Of a DNA stretch of 64,000 nucleotides, positions 36,353 through 44,401 are shown piece by piece. The notes beneath the pieces were generated by a model, which saw only the letters and a program-made list of their open reading frames with translations, was not told where the DNA came from and ran no database searches. The stretch lies in NCBI RefSeq assembly GCF_000730665.1, contig NZ_BBIV01000030.1:1-64000 (forward strand). The letters run 5' to 3'. Made by a program: the position numbers and the translations under genes. Position 1 is the first letter of the stretch. Each line of letters begins with the position of its first letter. This DNA comes from Pseudomonas plecoglossicida NBRC 103162 = DSM 15088 (GTDB taxonomy: Bacteria; Pseudomonadota; Gammaproteobacteria; Pseudomonadales; Pseudomonadaceae).

Positions 36353-36553
36353 TTAGGTTGCTGGTTTATTTATCCTTCGGTAATGCTCTTGGTAGTCCAT
36401 CATTCTTTCGCATCCCTGTCGGTAAGGGTCCATGTCACACTTGAACTTCATTTCCTGCCTGTCTGGAAGCAGCAGCATCTCGCCGCTGCATCCAGGCAGC
36501 ATGATTGTGATGGTAGCTAATAGTAGTTTCAGATATTGCCAGGGTTCGTGCAT
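36353..36553 (-). CDS. Small lipoprotein, paralogue B
   Basis: A 66-residue protein with a lipoprotein signal ending TIMLPGC (lipidated cysteine at residue 22). The short mature region has LLPDRQEMKFKCDMDPYR followed by QGCER, sharing LLP, Q, KF, CDMD, Y, QGCER and DY with paralogue A. AAGGA seven bases before the ATG supports the start. It has no known family that I recognise. The A+T-rich composition and the neighbouring lectin-like gene suggest an accessory island. Confidence 0.78.
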   Translation of the reverse strand: MHEPWQYLKLLLATITIMLPGCSGEMLLLPDRQEMKFKCDMDPYRQGCERMMDYQEHYRRINKPAT

Positions 36554-36707
36554 GGATGCATCCTTTTCTAATGTGGCTGGGGCTATGAGGTTGTATTTGA
36601 TCGCTATCGTCGAAGTTCTTCTTTTGCCTTTTAAATTATGCCGGGTCCCTCAAGTAGAATTGTGCTAACTGCATGCAGGCGAGTTCTCTTTTGCTTGTAG
36701 GATTTTT

Positions 36708-36753
36708 CGTCGCTTAGATTTGGAGTGTTTTCCGAGTGCAACGATAAGCGACG
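36708..36753. repeat. Inverted repeat upstream of the lectin-like gene
   Basis: CGTCGCTTA (36708-36716) and TAAGCGACG (36745-36753) are exact complements 28 bases apart, in the A+T-rich region 70 bases before the lectin-like start. A regulatory site or a stem in the leader is possible. Confidence 0.45.
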
Positions 36754-36821
36754 TTTGTGAATGATGAGTGCGGCCACTGATCGAGTGGTTGCTGACTCAT
36801 TTCCTGAATAGGACGTTCAAT

Positions 36822-37346
36822 ATGGGAAAAAGTAAATATCAACGAATACAGTACCAACCGTTTCGAGACTCAGGAGGTGTGTTGCTTCCTCCTAACCATG
36901 CCATGCGGGCGGGGCAGTTCATAAGGTCCGATAATGGAAGGTTCGTGCTTCGTCTAAGACCAGATGGAAATCTGGTTTTGGAGGATGGTGGCAGGGTGAT
37001 TTGGGTCGCGGATCATAAGCAGCCATACAGCTCTACGTTCCCTAATCGAGCACGTGAGCCGCTCCAGTTTGTCGTGAGCAACTCGGGTTTTCTATATGAC
37101 CCTTCACGAGATCGAATATGGTCCGCGCAGAGTACGGAAACGCTGGATAGATCGTATTGGAAAAACAATTACCTAAAAGTAAGCGATACCGGGAATATTT
37201 TAATATTTGACGGTCGAAATGGGCAGGTGCGCTGGGCGCGTCAAGGATACGTGCCGGGGCGGCTGCCTCGCAGGCCAAAAATATATCCGCACGTTTATCC
37301 TCCCATTCCTAAACCTCTTATTGAAATACCTCATGACTTCCCGTAA
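36822..37346 (+). CDS. Single-domain bulb-type (MMBL) lectin-like protein
   Basis: A 174-residue protein that resembles one monocot-mannose-binding (B-type) lectin domain, the fold of LlpA lectin-like bacteriocins. Three internal repeats are readable: FVLRLRPDGNLVLED (41-55), FVVSNSGFLYD (83-93) and KVSDTGNILIFDG (119-131). All three are degenerate versions of the sugar-binding motif QxDxNxVxY, with IWVAD/IWSAQ/VRWAR after each. A Pro/Arg-rich tail follows. There is no signal peptide, as for LlpA. LlpA has two such domains and is about 275 residues; here there is one. AGGA eight bases upstream supports ATG 36822. Toxicity and sugar binding are unproven. Confidence 0.72.
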   Translation: MGKSKYQRIQYQPFRDSGGVLLPPNHAMRAGQFIRSDNGRFVLRLRPDGNLVLEDGGRVIWVADHKQPYSSTFPNRAREPLQFVVSNSGFLYDPSRDRIWSAQSTETLDRSYWKNNYLKVSDTGNILIFDGRNGQVRWARQGYVPGRLPRRPKIYPHVYPPIPKPLIEIPHDFP

Positions 37347-37371
37347 GGAGTAGCTATACGCTTTGGTTCAT

Positions 37372-37418
37372 CGATCTCCAAGCAGCGCGCTACTTTCTTT
37401 GTGGCAGCTTGGAGATCG
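37372..37418. terminator. Inverted repeat between the lectin-like gene and mdeR
   Basis: CGATCTCCAAGC (37372-37383) and GCTTGGAGATCG (37407-37418) form a 12-bp perfect stem with a 23-base loop between two convergent genes. No T-run follows on either side, so terminator function is only inferred. Confidence 0.45.
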
Positions 37419-37449
37419 CTGCGTGACAAATGAGGAGGTGTCTTGCCAT

Positions 37450-37929
37450 TCAGATATGCGTTTCTGCTAATGGGATTATTCGCTTTTCCTTAACGGCCTT
37501 GTAGGAAAAGCTCGAGTAGATTTCCTTGACCCCCGGTAACCGCTGCAGTACCTCACGGGTAAACTCCCCGAACGATTCAAGATCTCTCGCCAAAATTTCC
37601 AATAAAAAGTCATAGCGTCCGGAAATGTTGTGACAGGCGACAATTTCGGGAATTTCCATCAATCTTTTTTCGAAGGCCAAGGCCATTTCCTTGGTATGCG
37701 AGTCCATCATGATGCTGACGAACGCTGTTACACCAAAGCCCAGCGACTTGGGCGAAAGAATGGCCTGGTAGCCGGTGATGTAGCCGTTGTCCTCCAGCAA
37801 CTTGACCCGTCGCCAGCAAGGCGAGGTAGTCAGTGCAACCTGGTCGGCCAGTTCGGAAACGGTGAGGCGGGCATTGTCCTGCAGGGCAGCAAGCAGGGCG
37901 CGGTCGGTTCGGTCGAGGCTGGCAGGCAT
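37450..37929 (-). CDS. mdeR: Lrp/AsnC-family regulator MdeR
   Basis: A feast/famine transcription regulator (159 residues) with an N-terminal helix-turn-helix (RLTVSELADQVALTTSPCWR) and a C-terminal RAM ligand-binding/oligomerisation domain (GRYDFLLEILARDLESF). It is divergent from mdeA with 127 bases between. In P. putida a Lrp-type activator MdeR is encoded next to mdeA. Identification rests on that arrangement and the near-match of the neighbouring enzyme. Confidence 0.88.
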   Translation of the reverse strand: MPASLDRTDRALLAALQDNARLTVSELADQVALTTSPCWRRVKLLEDNGYITGYQAILSPKSLGFGVTAFVSIMMDSHTKEMALAFEKRLMEIPEIVACHNISGRYDFLLEILARDLESFGEFTREVLQRLPGVKEIYSSFSYKAVKEKRIIPLAETHI

Positions 37930-37964
37930 GATTTGCCCTCCTGGTGCGCTATTTGTTGTTTTTG

Positions 37965-38001
37965 TTCCAAAACACGACCGTTTGACTGGGCTATTTTGGA
38001 A
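37965..38001. promoter_or_regulatory. Inverted repeat in the mdeR-mdeA intergenic region, candidate MdeR site
   Basis: TTCCAAAA (37965-37972) and TTTTGGAA (37994-38001) are exact complements whose centres lie 29 bases apart, near three helical turns. The right arm overlaps a TTGACT-led promoter-like sequence reading to mdeA. Lrp proteins often bind spaced half-sites in this way. Confidence 0.5.
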
Positions 38002-38056
38002 AATATCAGGCGACTCGGTGGCATAAGCTTATAGCAAACCACCAGAGGCTGTTGCC

Positions 38057-39250
38057 ATGCGCGACTCCCATAACAACACCGGTTTTTCCACCCGCGCCAT
38101 CCACCACGGCCACGACCTTTCCCACGGCGGAGCCTTGGTGCCGCCGGTCTACCAGACCGCGACCTATGCCTTCCCGACTGTCGAATACGGCGCGGCGTGC
38201 TTTGCCGGAGAGGAGGGCGGGCATTTCTACAGCCGTATTTCCAACCCGACCCTGGCCGTGCTGGAGCAGCGCATGGCGTCCCTGGAAGGTGGCGAGGCCG
38301 GGCTGGCCCTGGCGTCGGGCATGGGCGCCATCACCACGACCTTGTGGACCTTGCTCAGGCCCGGTGACGAGTTGATCGTCGGTCGCACGCTGTACGGCTG
38401 CACGTTTGCCTTCCTGCACCATGGCATCGGCGAATTCGGGGTGAAGATCCGCCATGTCGACCTAAACGACAGCAAGGCGCTGAAGGCCGCGATCACCCGC
38501 AAGACCCGGATGATCTACTTCGAAACGCCGGCCAACCCGAACATGCAACTGGTCGATATCGCTGCCGTGGCCGAGGCGGCGCGTGGCCATGAACTGCACA
38601 TCGTCGTGGATAACACCTATTGCACGCCCTACCTGCAAAGACCGCTGGAGCAGGGCGCCGACCTGGTTGTTCATTCGGCCACCAAGTACCTCAGCGGCCA
38701 CGGTGACGTCACCGGGGGGCTGGTGATCGGGCGCAAGGCAGTGATCGACCGGATTCGCCTGGAGGGTCTCAAGGACATGACCGGCGCCGTGCTGTCGCCG
38801 CATGATGCCACGTTGGTGATGAGAGGCATCAAGACCCTGGCGCTGCGTATGGACCGGCATTGTGCCAACGCCCAGCACGTGGCGCAGTACCTGGAGCGCC
38901 AGGCGCAGGTCGAGCTGATTCATTATCCTGGCTTGCCCTCGTTCAGCCAGTATGCGTTGGCGCAACGGCAGATGCGTTTGCCGGGCGGGATGATCGCCTT
39001 TGAACTCAAGGGCGGCATCGAGGCCGGTCGGCGCTTCATGAATGCATTGCAGTTGTTCGCCCGGGCGGTAAGCCTGGGGGCTGCCGAGTCGCTGGCGCAG
39101 CATCCGGCGAGCATGACGCATTCGAGCTATACGCCTGAAGAGCGTGCGCAGCACGGGATTTCGGAGGGGTTGGTGCGGTTGTCGGTGGGGCTGGAGGATG
39201 TGGAAGACCTATTGGCGGATGTCGAGCAGGCGTTGAAGGCTTGTAGCTGA
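38057..39250 (+). CDS. mdeA: L-methionine gamma-lyase
   Basis: A PLP enzyme that splits methionine into methanethiol, ammonia and 2-oxobutyrate. The 397-residue sequence matches the P. putida enzyme closely in memory. The PLP lysine is in HSATKYLSGHGD (K210). The cysteine diagnostic of methionine gamma-lyase rather than cystathionine lyases is in TLYGCTFAF (C115). The active-site Tyr-Arg pair is in HFYSRISNPT. Lrp-type mdeR is divergent. A REP doublet follows. Confidence 0.92.
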   Translation: MRDSHNNTGFSTRAIHHGHDLSHGGALVPPVYQTATYAFPTVEYGAACFAGEEGGHFYSRISNPTLAVLEQRMASLEGGEAGLALASGMGAITTTLWTLLRPGDELIVGRTLYGCTFAFLHHGIGEFGVKIRHVDLNDSKALKAAITRKTRMIYFETPANPNMQLVDIAAVAEAARGHELHIVVDNTYCTPYLQRPLEQGADLVVHSATKYLSGHGDVTGGLVIGRKAVIDRIRLEGLKDMTGAVLSPHDATLVMRGIKTLALRMDRHCANAQHVAQYLERQAQVELIHYPGLPSFSQYALAQRQMRLPGGMIAFELKGGIEAGRRFMNALQLFARAVSLGAAESLAQHPASMTHSSYTPEERAQHGISEGLVRLSVGLEDVEDLLADVEQALKACS

Positions 39251-39267
39251 TTTGTCTGCATTGGCCC

Positions 39268-39341
39268 TATCGCCGGCAAGCCGGCTCCCACGTGTACAGC
39301 ACCGCTCCCCCTCCTGTGGGAGCCGGCTTGCCGGCGATGAG
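39268..39341. repeat. REP doublet (REPIN) between mdeA and zapG
   Basis: ATCGCCGGCAAGCCGGCTCC and, inverted, GGAGCCGGCTTGCCGGCGAT lie about 27 bases apart between convergent genes. Confidence 0.92.
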
Positions 39342-39360
39342 GACAGTGAATTGCGCACAA

Positions 39361-39384
39361 GAAAAAGGCCTCTTTCGAGGCCTT
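39361..39384 (-). terminator. Terminator of zapG
   Basis: AAGGCCTC-GAAA-GAGGCCTT followed by TTTC on the minus strand, 16 bases past the gene's stop. Confidence 0.85.
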
Positions 39385-39399
39385 GTTCATTTCAGCGAA

Positions 39400-39837
39400 T
39401 CAACGCTTGAGCCCGTAGCTCTCATCCAGCATGCCTGGCGAGTTTGGCGTCTTCGGCGCGTAGTCGCGCGGTACTTCGGCGGTGTCGCGCGGTGGCGTCA
39501 GGCGGTCACGCGGGCCCTGGGCCGCTTCGGAGTGCAGGGCTGCCAGCAGGCGCTGACGGGTCACCTCGTCCAGGGCCAGGCTGTTGGCGCCTTCGGCCAG
39601 GTGATCCTGTACATCCTGGTAGCTCTGGGTCAGTTTCTTGACCAGCACGGCGGTGCTGTTGAAATGGGTGACCACTTCGTTCTGGTAGCTGTCGAAGCGT
39701 TTCTGAATGTCATCCAGCTGACGCTGGGTGCTGCTTGGCGCGGCATTGGGCAGCAGGCGCGCCACGACGAAGCCGATGGCGACGCCAATGACCAGGGCCA
39801 GGGTTGGCAACAACCAAACAAGGAGCGAGAGTTCCAC
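39400..39837 (-). CDS. zapG: YhcB/ZapG family division-associated membrane protein (DUF1043)
   Basis: A 145-residue inner-membrane protein with one N-terminal helix (LLVWLLPTLALVIGVAIGF), a coiled-coil region (residues about 35-75, QRQLDDIQKRFDSYQNEVV) and a disordered Pro/Arg-rich tail. E. coli YhcB/ZapG interacts with division and cell-wall synthesis proteins. It is transcribed alone and has its own terminator. Confidence 0.87.
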   Translation of the reverse strand: MELSLLVWLLPTLALVIGVAIGFVVARLLPNAAPSSTQRQLDDIQKRFDSYQNEVVTHFNSTAVLVKKLTQSYQDVQDHLAEGANSLALDEVTRQRLLAALHSEAAQGPRDRLTPPRDTAEVPRDYAPKTPNSPGMLDESYGLKR

Positions 39838-39972
39838 GAGTCCTTCCTCTATAAACGGCTTTGCTTTACGTTAACGGCTCAGACCTGCGCTGTATACCGC
39901 GAGCGATCGCAAATCAGAACAGAATTCCTCACCTAGACGAATCGACCCCCTTCGAGGTCACGGAGTAGTGCC

Positions 39973-40608
39973 TTGCTTGTCCGCGAAACCCCCTTGTTCA
40001 TCGATGGCCCTGTGGGCCAGCTTGAAGCCTTGTACCTGGATGTGGCCGATGCCCGTGGTGCGGTGCTGATCTGCCACCCGAACCCGGTCCAGGGCGGCAC
40101 CATGCTCAACAAGGTGGTCTCGACCCTGCAGCGCACCGCGCGAGATGCCGGCTATGTGACCTTGCGTTTCAATTATCGCGGCGTCGGCCAGAGCGCTGGC
40201 AACCATGACATGGGCGCAGGCGAAGTCGCCGATGCCGAAGCTGCCGCAGCCTGGTTGCGCGAGAAACACCCGCAGTTGCCGCTGGTGCTGATGGGCTTCT
40301 CGTTCGGTGGTTTCGTCGCAACCAGCCTGGCCGGGCGCCTGGAAAGTGCTGGAGCTGCCCTGCAGCATCTGTTCATGATCGCCCCGGCGGTCATGCGCCT
40401 GACCGCCGAATTCCCGCTGCCGCAACGCTGCCCGATCACCCTGGTCCAGCCTGACGCCGACGAAGTCGTGGCGCCGCAGTTGGTCTACGAATGGTCCGAC
40501 ACCCTGTCGCGCCCCCATGAGCTGCTGAAAGTGGCAGAATGCGGACACTTCTTCCATGGCAAGCTGACCGATCTGAAGGATCTGCTGCTGCCGCGCCTTT
40601 CGAATTGA
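39973..40608 (+). CDS. Alpha/beta-hydrolase family protein
   Basis: A cytoplasmic hydrolase of 211 residues, of the small dienelactone-hydrolase/YfhR-like CinA group, substrate unknown. The oxyanion-hole region is ICHPNPVQGG and the nucleophile elbow is GFSFGGF. The Asp lies in VQPDADEVV and the His in CGHFFHG. The start is taken as TTG 39973 with GGAG seven bases upstream; no ATG lies near. trpS begins 26 bases after the stop, so the two may be cotranscribed. Confidence 0.88.
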   Translation: MLVRETPLFIDGPVGQLEALYLDVADARGAVLICHPNPVQGGTMLNKVVSTLQRTARDAGYVTLRFNYRGVGQSAGNHDMGAGEVADAEAAAAWLREKHPQLPLVLMGFSFGGFVATSLAGRLESAGAALQHLFMIAPAVMRLTAEFPLPQRCPITLVQPDADEVVAPQLVYEWSDTLSRPHELLKVAECGHFFHGKLTDLKDLLLPRLSN

Positions 40609-40633
40609 GCCAAGCCTGAATAAGCGAACACCC

Positions 40634-41977
40634 ATGACCACGCGCATTCTCACCGGTATCACCACCACCGGCACCCCGCACCTGGGCAACTACGCGGGCG
40701 CCATCCGCCCTGCGATCGTCGCCAGCCAGCAGCCCGGTGTCGACTCGTTCTACTTCCTGGCCGACTACCACGCCCTGATCAAGTGCGACGACCCGCTGCG
40801 CATCCAGCGCTCGCGCCTGGAAATCGCCGCCACCTGGCTGGCCGGTGGCCTGGACCCGGCGAAGGTGACCTTCTACCGCCAGTCCGACATCCCCGAGATC
40901 CCCGAGCTGACCTGGCTGCTGACCTGCGTCGCCGCCAAGGGCCTGCTCAACCGGGCCCACGCCTACAAGGCCTCGGTGGACAAGAACGTCGAGAACGGCG
41001 AAGACCCGGACGCCGGTGTGACCATGGGCCTGTTCAGCTACCCGGTGCTGATGGCTGCCGACATCCTGATGTTCAATGCCAACAAGGTGCCGGTCGGTCG
41101 TGACCAGATCCAGCACGTTGAAATGGCGCGCGATATCGGCCAGCGCTTCAACCACCTGTTCGGCCAGGGCAAGGACTTCTTCGCCCTGCCGGAAGCGGTG
41201 ATCGAAGAAAGCGTGGCGACCTTGCCGGGCCTGGACGGTCGCAAGATGTCCAAGAGCTACGACAACACCATCCCGCTGTTCACCAGTGCCAAGGACATGA
41301 AGGACGCCATCTCGCGCATCGTCACCGACTCGCGTGCGCCCGGCGAAGCGAAAGATCCGGACAACGCACACCTGTTCACCCTGTTCCAGGCTTTCTCGAC
41401 GCCGGCGCAGTGCGCCGAGTTCCGTGATGAGCTGCTGCAGGGCCTGGGCTGGGGCGAGGCCAAGCAGCGCCTGTTCCAGTTGCTCGACGGCCAGCTGGCG
41501 GAAAAGCGCGAGCACTACCACCAGTTGATCTCGCGCCCGGCGGACCTGGAGGACATTCTGCTGGCCGGCGCTGCCAAGGCCCGCAGGATCGCTACCCCGT
41601 TCCTCGAGCAACTGCGCGAGGCCGTCGGCCTGCGTTCGTTCCGCAGCAGCGTGCAGGCCAGCACCGAGGTGAAGAAGAAGGCCGCCAAGAGCGCGCGCTT
41701 CGTCAGCTTCCGTGATGAAGACGGCAGCTTCCGCTTCCGCCTGCTGGCCGCCGATGGTGAGCAATTGCTGCTGTCGCGCAGCTTCGCCGACGGCAAGAGC
41801 GCCGGCGCCGTGAGCAAGCAACTGCAGCAAGGTGGTGAAGCCGATGTGCGCGTCGAGGGTCTGGGCTTCAGCCTGTGGCTCGATGGCGAGCAGGTTGCCG
41901 ACGGGCCACGGTTCGACAGCGCCGAAGCCCGTGATACCGCCATCGAAAGCCTGCGTGAAGCTCTGCAGCCACTGTAG
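40634..41977 (+). CDS. trpS: Tryptophanyl-tRNA synthetase
   Basis: A class I aminoacyl-tRNA synthetase that charges tRNA-Trp. The HIGH-type motif is TPHLGNYAG near the N-terminus and the KMSKS motif is KMSKSYDN. The catalytic protein normally ends near residue 340; here about 100 further residues (GSFRFRLLAADGEQLLLS and on) form the C-terminal extension known in Pseudomonas. Total 447 residues. The stop codon TAG is part of a REP element. Confidence 0.96.
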   Translation: MTTRILTGITTTGTPHLGNYAGAIRPAIVASQQPGVDSFYFLADYHALIKCDDPLRIQRSRLEIAATWLAGGLDPAKVTFYRQSDIPEIPELTWLLTCVAAKGLLNRAHAYKASVDKNVENGEDPDAGVTMGLFSYPVLMAADILMFNANKVPVGRDQIQHVEMARDIGQRFNHLFGQGKDFFALPEAVIEESVATLPGLDGRKMSKSYDNTIPLFTSAKDMKDAISRIVTDSRAPGEAKDPDNAHLFTLFQAFSTPAQCAEFRDELLQGLGWGEAKQRLFQLLDGQLAEKREHYHQLISRPADLEDILLAGAAKARRIATPFLEQLREAVGLRSFRSSVQASTEVKKKAAKSARFVSFRDEDGSFRFRLLAADGEQLLLSRSFADGKSAGAVSKQLQQGGEADVRVEGLGFSLWLDGEQVADGPRFDSAEARDTAIESLREALQPL

Positions 41978-42014
41978 GAGCGGGCTTGCCCGCGATCGCC
42001 GGCGAAGCCGGTGC
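41972..42014. repeat. REP element overlapping the trpS stop
   Basis: CTGTAGGAGCGGGCTTGCCC followed by a GCCGGCGAAGCCGGTGCC hairpin. The TAG of trpS (41975-41977) is formed by the conserved CTGTAGGAGC head of the repeat. Confidence 0.85.
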
Positions 42015-42072
42015 CATGCAGCGGATAACTGCCTCCAGTGAGGCATATTGACGCAAGTCGCATTGCCATTAA

Positions 42073-42106
42073 GCGGGCCTGTCGCTACAGTGACGGCCCG
42101 TTTTTT
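42073..42106 (+). terminator. Terminator after trpS
   Basis: GCGGGCC and GGCCCGT arms enclose a GTC/GAC inner stem, followed by six T. It lies 20 bases upstream of the zapE ATG, separating the two genes. Confidence 0.85.
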
Positions 42107-42126
42107 GTTGCCTCGCTAACGAAATC

Positions 42127-43221
42127 ATGACGCCCCTAGAACGATACCAAGCAGATCTGAAACGTCCCGACTTCTTCCATGACGCGGCGCAGGAAACTGC
42201 GGTGCGTCACCTGCAGCGCCTGTACGATGACCTGGTGCACGCGCAGAACAACAAGCCGGGCATGTTCGGCAAGCTGTTCGGCAAGAAGGACCAGACGCCG
42301 GTCAAGGGCCTGTACTTCTGGGGCGGGGTAGGGCGCGGCAAGACCTACCTGGTCGACACCTTCTTCGAGGCGCTGCCGTTCAAGCAGAAGATGCGCACGC
42401 ACTTCCACCGCTTCATGAAGCGCGTCCACGAAGAGATGAAGACCCTCAAGGGCGAGAAGAACCCGCTGACCATCATCGCCAAGCGCTTCAGCGAGGAGGC
42501 GAGGGTGATCTGCTTCGACGAGTTCTTCGTTTCCGACATCACCGATGCCATGATCCTCGGCACCCTGATGGAAGAACTGTTCAAGAACGGCGTCTCGCTG
42601 GTGGCGACCTCCAACATCGTCCCTGACGGCCTGTACAAGGACGGCCTGCAGCGTGCGCGCTTCCTGCCGGCGATTGCCATGATCAAGCAGTTCACCGACG
42701 TGGTGAACGTCGACAGCGGAGTCGACTACCGCTTGCGCCACCTGGAGCAGGCCGAACTGTTCCACTTCCCGCTCGACGACGCTGCGCACCAGAGCATGCG
42801 TGCGAGCTTCAAGGCGCTGACGCCCGAGTGCACCCAGGCCGTCGAGAACGATGAGCTGATGATCGAGAACCGGCCGATCCGTGCACTGCGCACCTGTGAC
42901 GACGTCGCCTGGTTCGACTTCCGCGCCCTGTGCGACGGCCCGCGCAGCCAGAACGACTACATCGAGCTGGGTAAGATCTTCCATGCCGTGCTGCTGAGCA
43001 ACGTCGAGCAGATGGGCGTCACCACCGACGACATCGCCCGGCGCTTCATCAACATGGTCGATGAGTTCTATGACCGCAACGTCAAGCTGATCATCTCGGC
43101 CGAGGTGGAATTGAAGGACCTTTATACCGGTGGGCGGCTGAGCTTCGAGTTCCAGCGGACCCTGAGCCGGTTGCTGGAGATGCAGTCGCACGAGTTCCTG
43201 GCGCGCGCGCACAAGCCGTAA
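42127..43221 (+). CDS. zapE: Cell division ATPase ZapE (AFG1 family)
   Basis: An AAA-type ATPase that associates with the FtsZ ring in E. coli. The 364-residue protein has Walker A WGGVGRGKTYLVD near residues 66-78, Walker B VICFDEFFVSD, and the AFG1 segment ATSNIVPDGLYKDGLQR. The ATG at 42127 starts MTPLERYQADL. In pseudomonads zapE precedes rplM; here two minus-strand genes lie between. Confidence 0.94.
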   Translation: MTPLERYQADLKRPDFFHDAAQETAVRHLQRLYDDLVHAQNNKPGMFGKLFGKKDQTPVKGLYFWGGVGRGKTYLVDTFFEALPFKQKMRTHFHRFMKRVHEEMKTLKGEKNPLTIIAKRFSEEARVICFDEFFVSDITDAMILGTLMEELFKNGVSLVATSNIVPDGLYKDGLQRARFLPAIAMIKQFTDVVNVDSGVDYRLRHLEQAELFHFPLDDAAHQSMRASFKALTPECTQAVENDELMIENRPIRALRTCDDVAWFDFRALCDGPRSQNDYIELGKIFHAVLLSNVEQMGVTTDDIARRFINMVDEFYDRNVKLIISAEVELKDLYTGGRLSFEFQRTLSRLLEMQSHEFLARAHKP

Positions 43222-43228
43222 TTACAGC

Positions 43229-43249
43229 TGGGGCTGCAAAGCAGCCCCA
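43229..43249. terminator. Hairpin between zapE and the GlxA-type gene
   Basis: TGGGGCTGC-AAA-GCAGCCCCA, a nine-base perfect stem between convergent genes, the same hairpin that accompanies REP copies elsewhere. It may end both transcripts, although T-runs are short. Confidence 0.6.
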
Positions 43250-43255
43250 TGCTCT

Positions 43256-44260
43256 TCAGGCCTCTTGCATGAACTGCTGGCGATACTGATTCGGCGACAA
43301 CTCCGTGTGCTGGCGGAACAACCGCGCAAAGAAACTGGCATCGTCATAACCGACTTCATAGCTGATGGTCTTGATGCTCTTGCGCGTGCTCGACAGCAGC
43401 CCCTTGGCCGTCTCGATGCGCAACCGCTGCAGGTAGTGCAACGGCTTGTCGCCAGTCGCCCCCTGGAAGCGCCGCATGAAGTTGCGGATGCTCATGCCGT
43501 GGTTGCGGGCCACGTCCTCGAAGCGGAACTTGTCAGCGAAGTGCTCCTCCAGCCAATGCTGGATCTGCAGGATGATCAGGTCCTGGTGCAGCTTCTGGCC
43601 GCCAAAGCCCATGCGCCCTGGCGTGTAGTTGCGCTGTACTTCGTAGAGGATGTCGCGGGCCACGGCGCGGGCCACGTTGGCACCGCAGAAGCGCTCGATC
43701 AGGTAGATGTACAGGTCGCAGGCCGATGTGGTGCCGCCCGCGCAGTACAGGTTGTCGGCATCGGTCAGGTGCTTGTCCTGGTTCAGGCGAATCTTCGGGA
43801 AGCGCTCGGCGAAGCTGGTGAAGAAGCGCCAGTAGGTGGTCGCCTCCTTGCCGTCGAGCAAGCCTGATTCGGCCAGCCAGAACACACCGCTCGCTTCGGC
43901 GCACAGCACCGCACCCCGGGCATGCTGCTGGCGCAGCCATGGCAGCACCTGGGGGTAGCGCTGCAGCAGGGTGTCGAAGTCTTCCCAGAACGCCGGGAGG
44001 ATGATCACGTCGGCATCGGCGAGACCGCCATCGACCGGCAGTTGCACGTTGCTGAAGCTGTCCACGGGCTCGCCGTCCGGGCTTACCAGGCAGATGTCGA
44101 ACATGGGCTGCACGCCCAGGCCCAGCTGTTTGCTGTAGCGCAGGCTGGCGAGGTGGAAGAAATCCTTGGCCTGCATCAGGGTGGATGCAAAGACCTTGTC
44201 AATGGCCAGGATGCTGACGCGCCGCAGCGACGCCGAGGGTTGGGTAAACATCATTGTCAT
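43256..44260 (-). CDS. GlxA-family transcriptional regulator (DJ-1/PfpI + AraC HTH)
   Basis: A 334-residue regulator with an N-terminal DJ-1/PfpI-like amidotransferase-type domain (residues about 15-195, including GAVLCAEASGVFWLAESGLL) and a C-terminal AraC helix-turn-helix pair (RNFMRRFQGATGDKPLHYLQ and VGYDDASFFARLFRQH). Family members respond to nitrogenous metabolites such as arginine, choline or glycine betaine; the ligand here is unknown. The neighbouring aldo/keto reductase gene is on the same strand, about 140 bases upstream. Confidence 0.9.
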   Translation of the reverse strand: MTMMFTQPSASLRRVSILAIDKVFASTLMQAKDFFHLASLRYSKQLGLGVQPMFDICLVSPDGEPVDSFSNVQLPVDGGLADADVIILPAFWEDFDTLLQRYPQVLPWLRQQHARGAVLCAEASGVFWLAESGLLDGKEATTYWRFFTSFAERFPKIRLNQDKHLTDADNLYCAGGTTSACDLYIYLIERFCGANVARAVARDILYEVQRNYTPGRMGFGGQKLHQDLIILQIQHWLEEHFADKFRFEDVARNHGMSIRNFMRRFQGATGDKPLHYLQRLRIETAKGLLSSTRKSIKTISYEVGYDDASFFARLFRQHTELSPNQYRQQFMQEA

Positions 44261-44374
44261 TGTTCTTATAGGGTAGAGTGGTCAATCACCGGCTGGATCG
44301 TCTTATTTTTTGGCGATTGTGTCTACCCCGCAACATTGGGCGGTCTTCTTCGCGAGACTTGAAAGTCGCGCTGT

Positions 44375-44399
44375 ACCTGTGGGAGCCGGCGGTGCTTGC
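44375..44399. repeat. Partial REP fragment
   Basis: ACCTGTGGGAGCCGGC matches the head of the window's REP copies, but the palindromic half is lost. It ends within three bases of the aldo/keto reductase stop. Confidence 0.5.
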
Positions 44400-44401
44400 G
44401 G

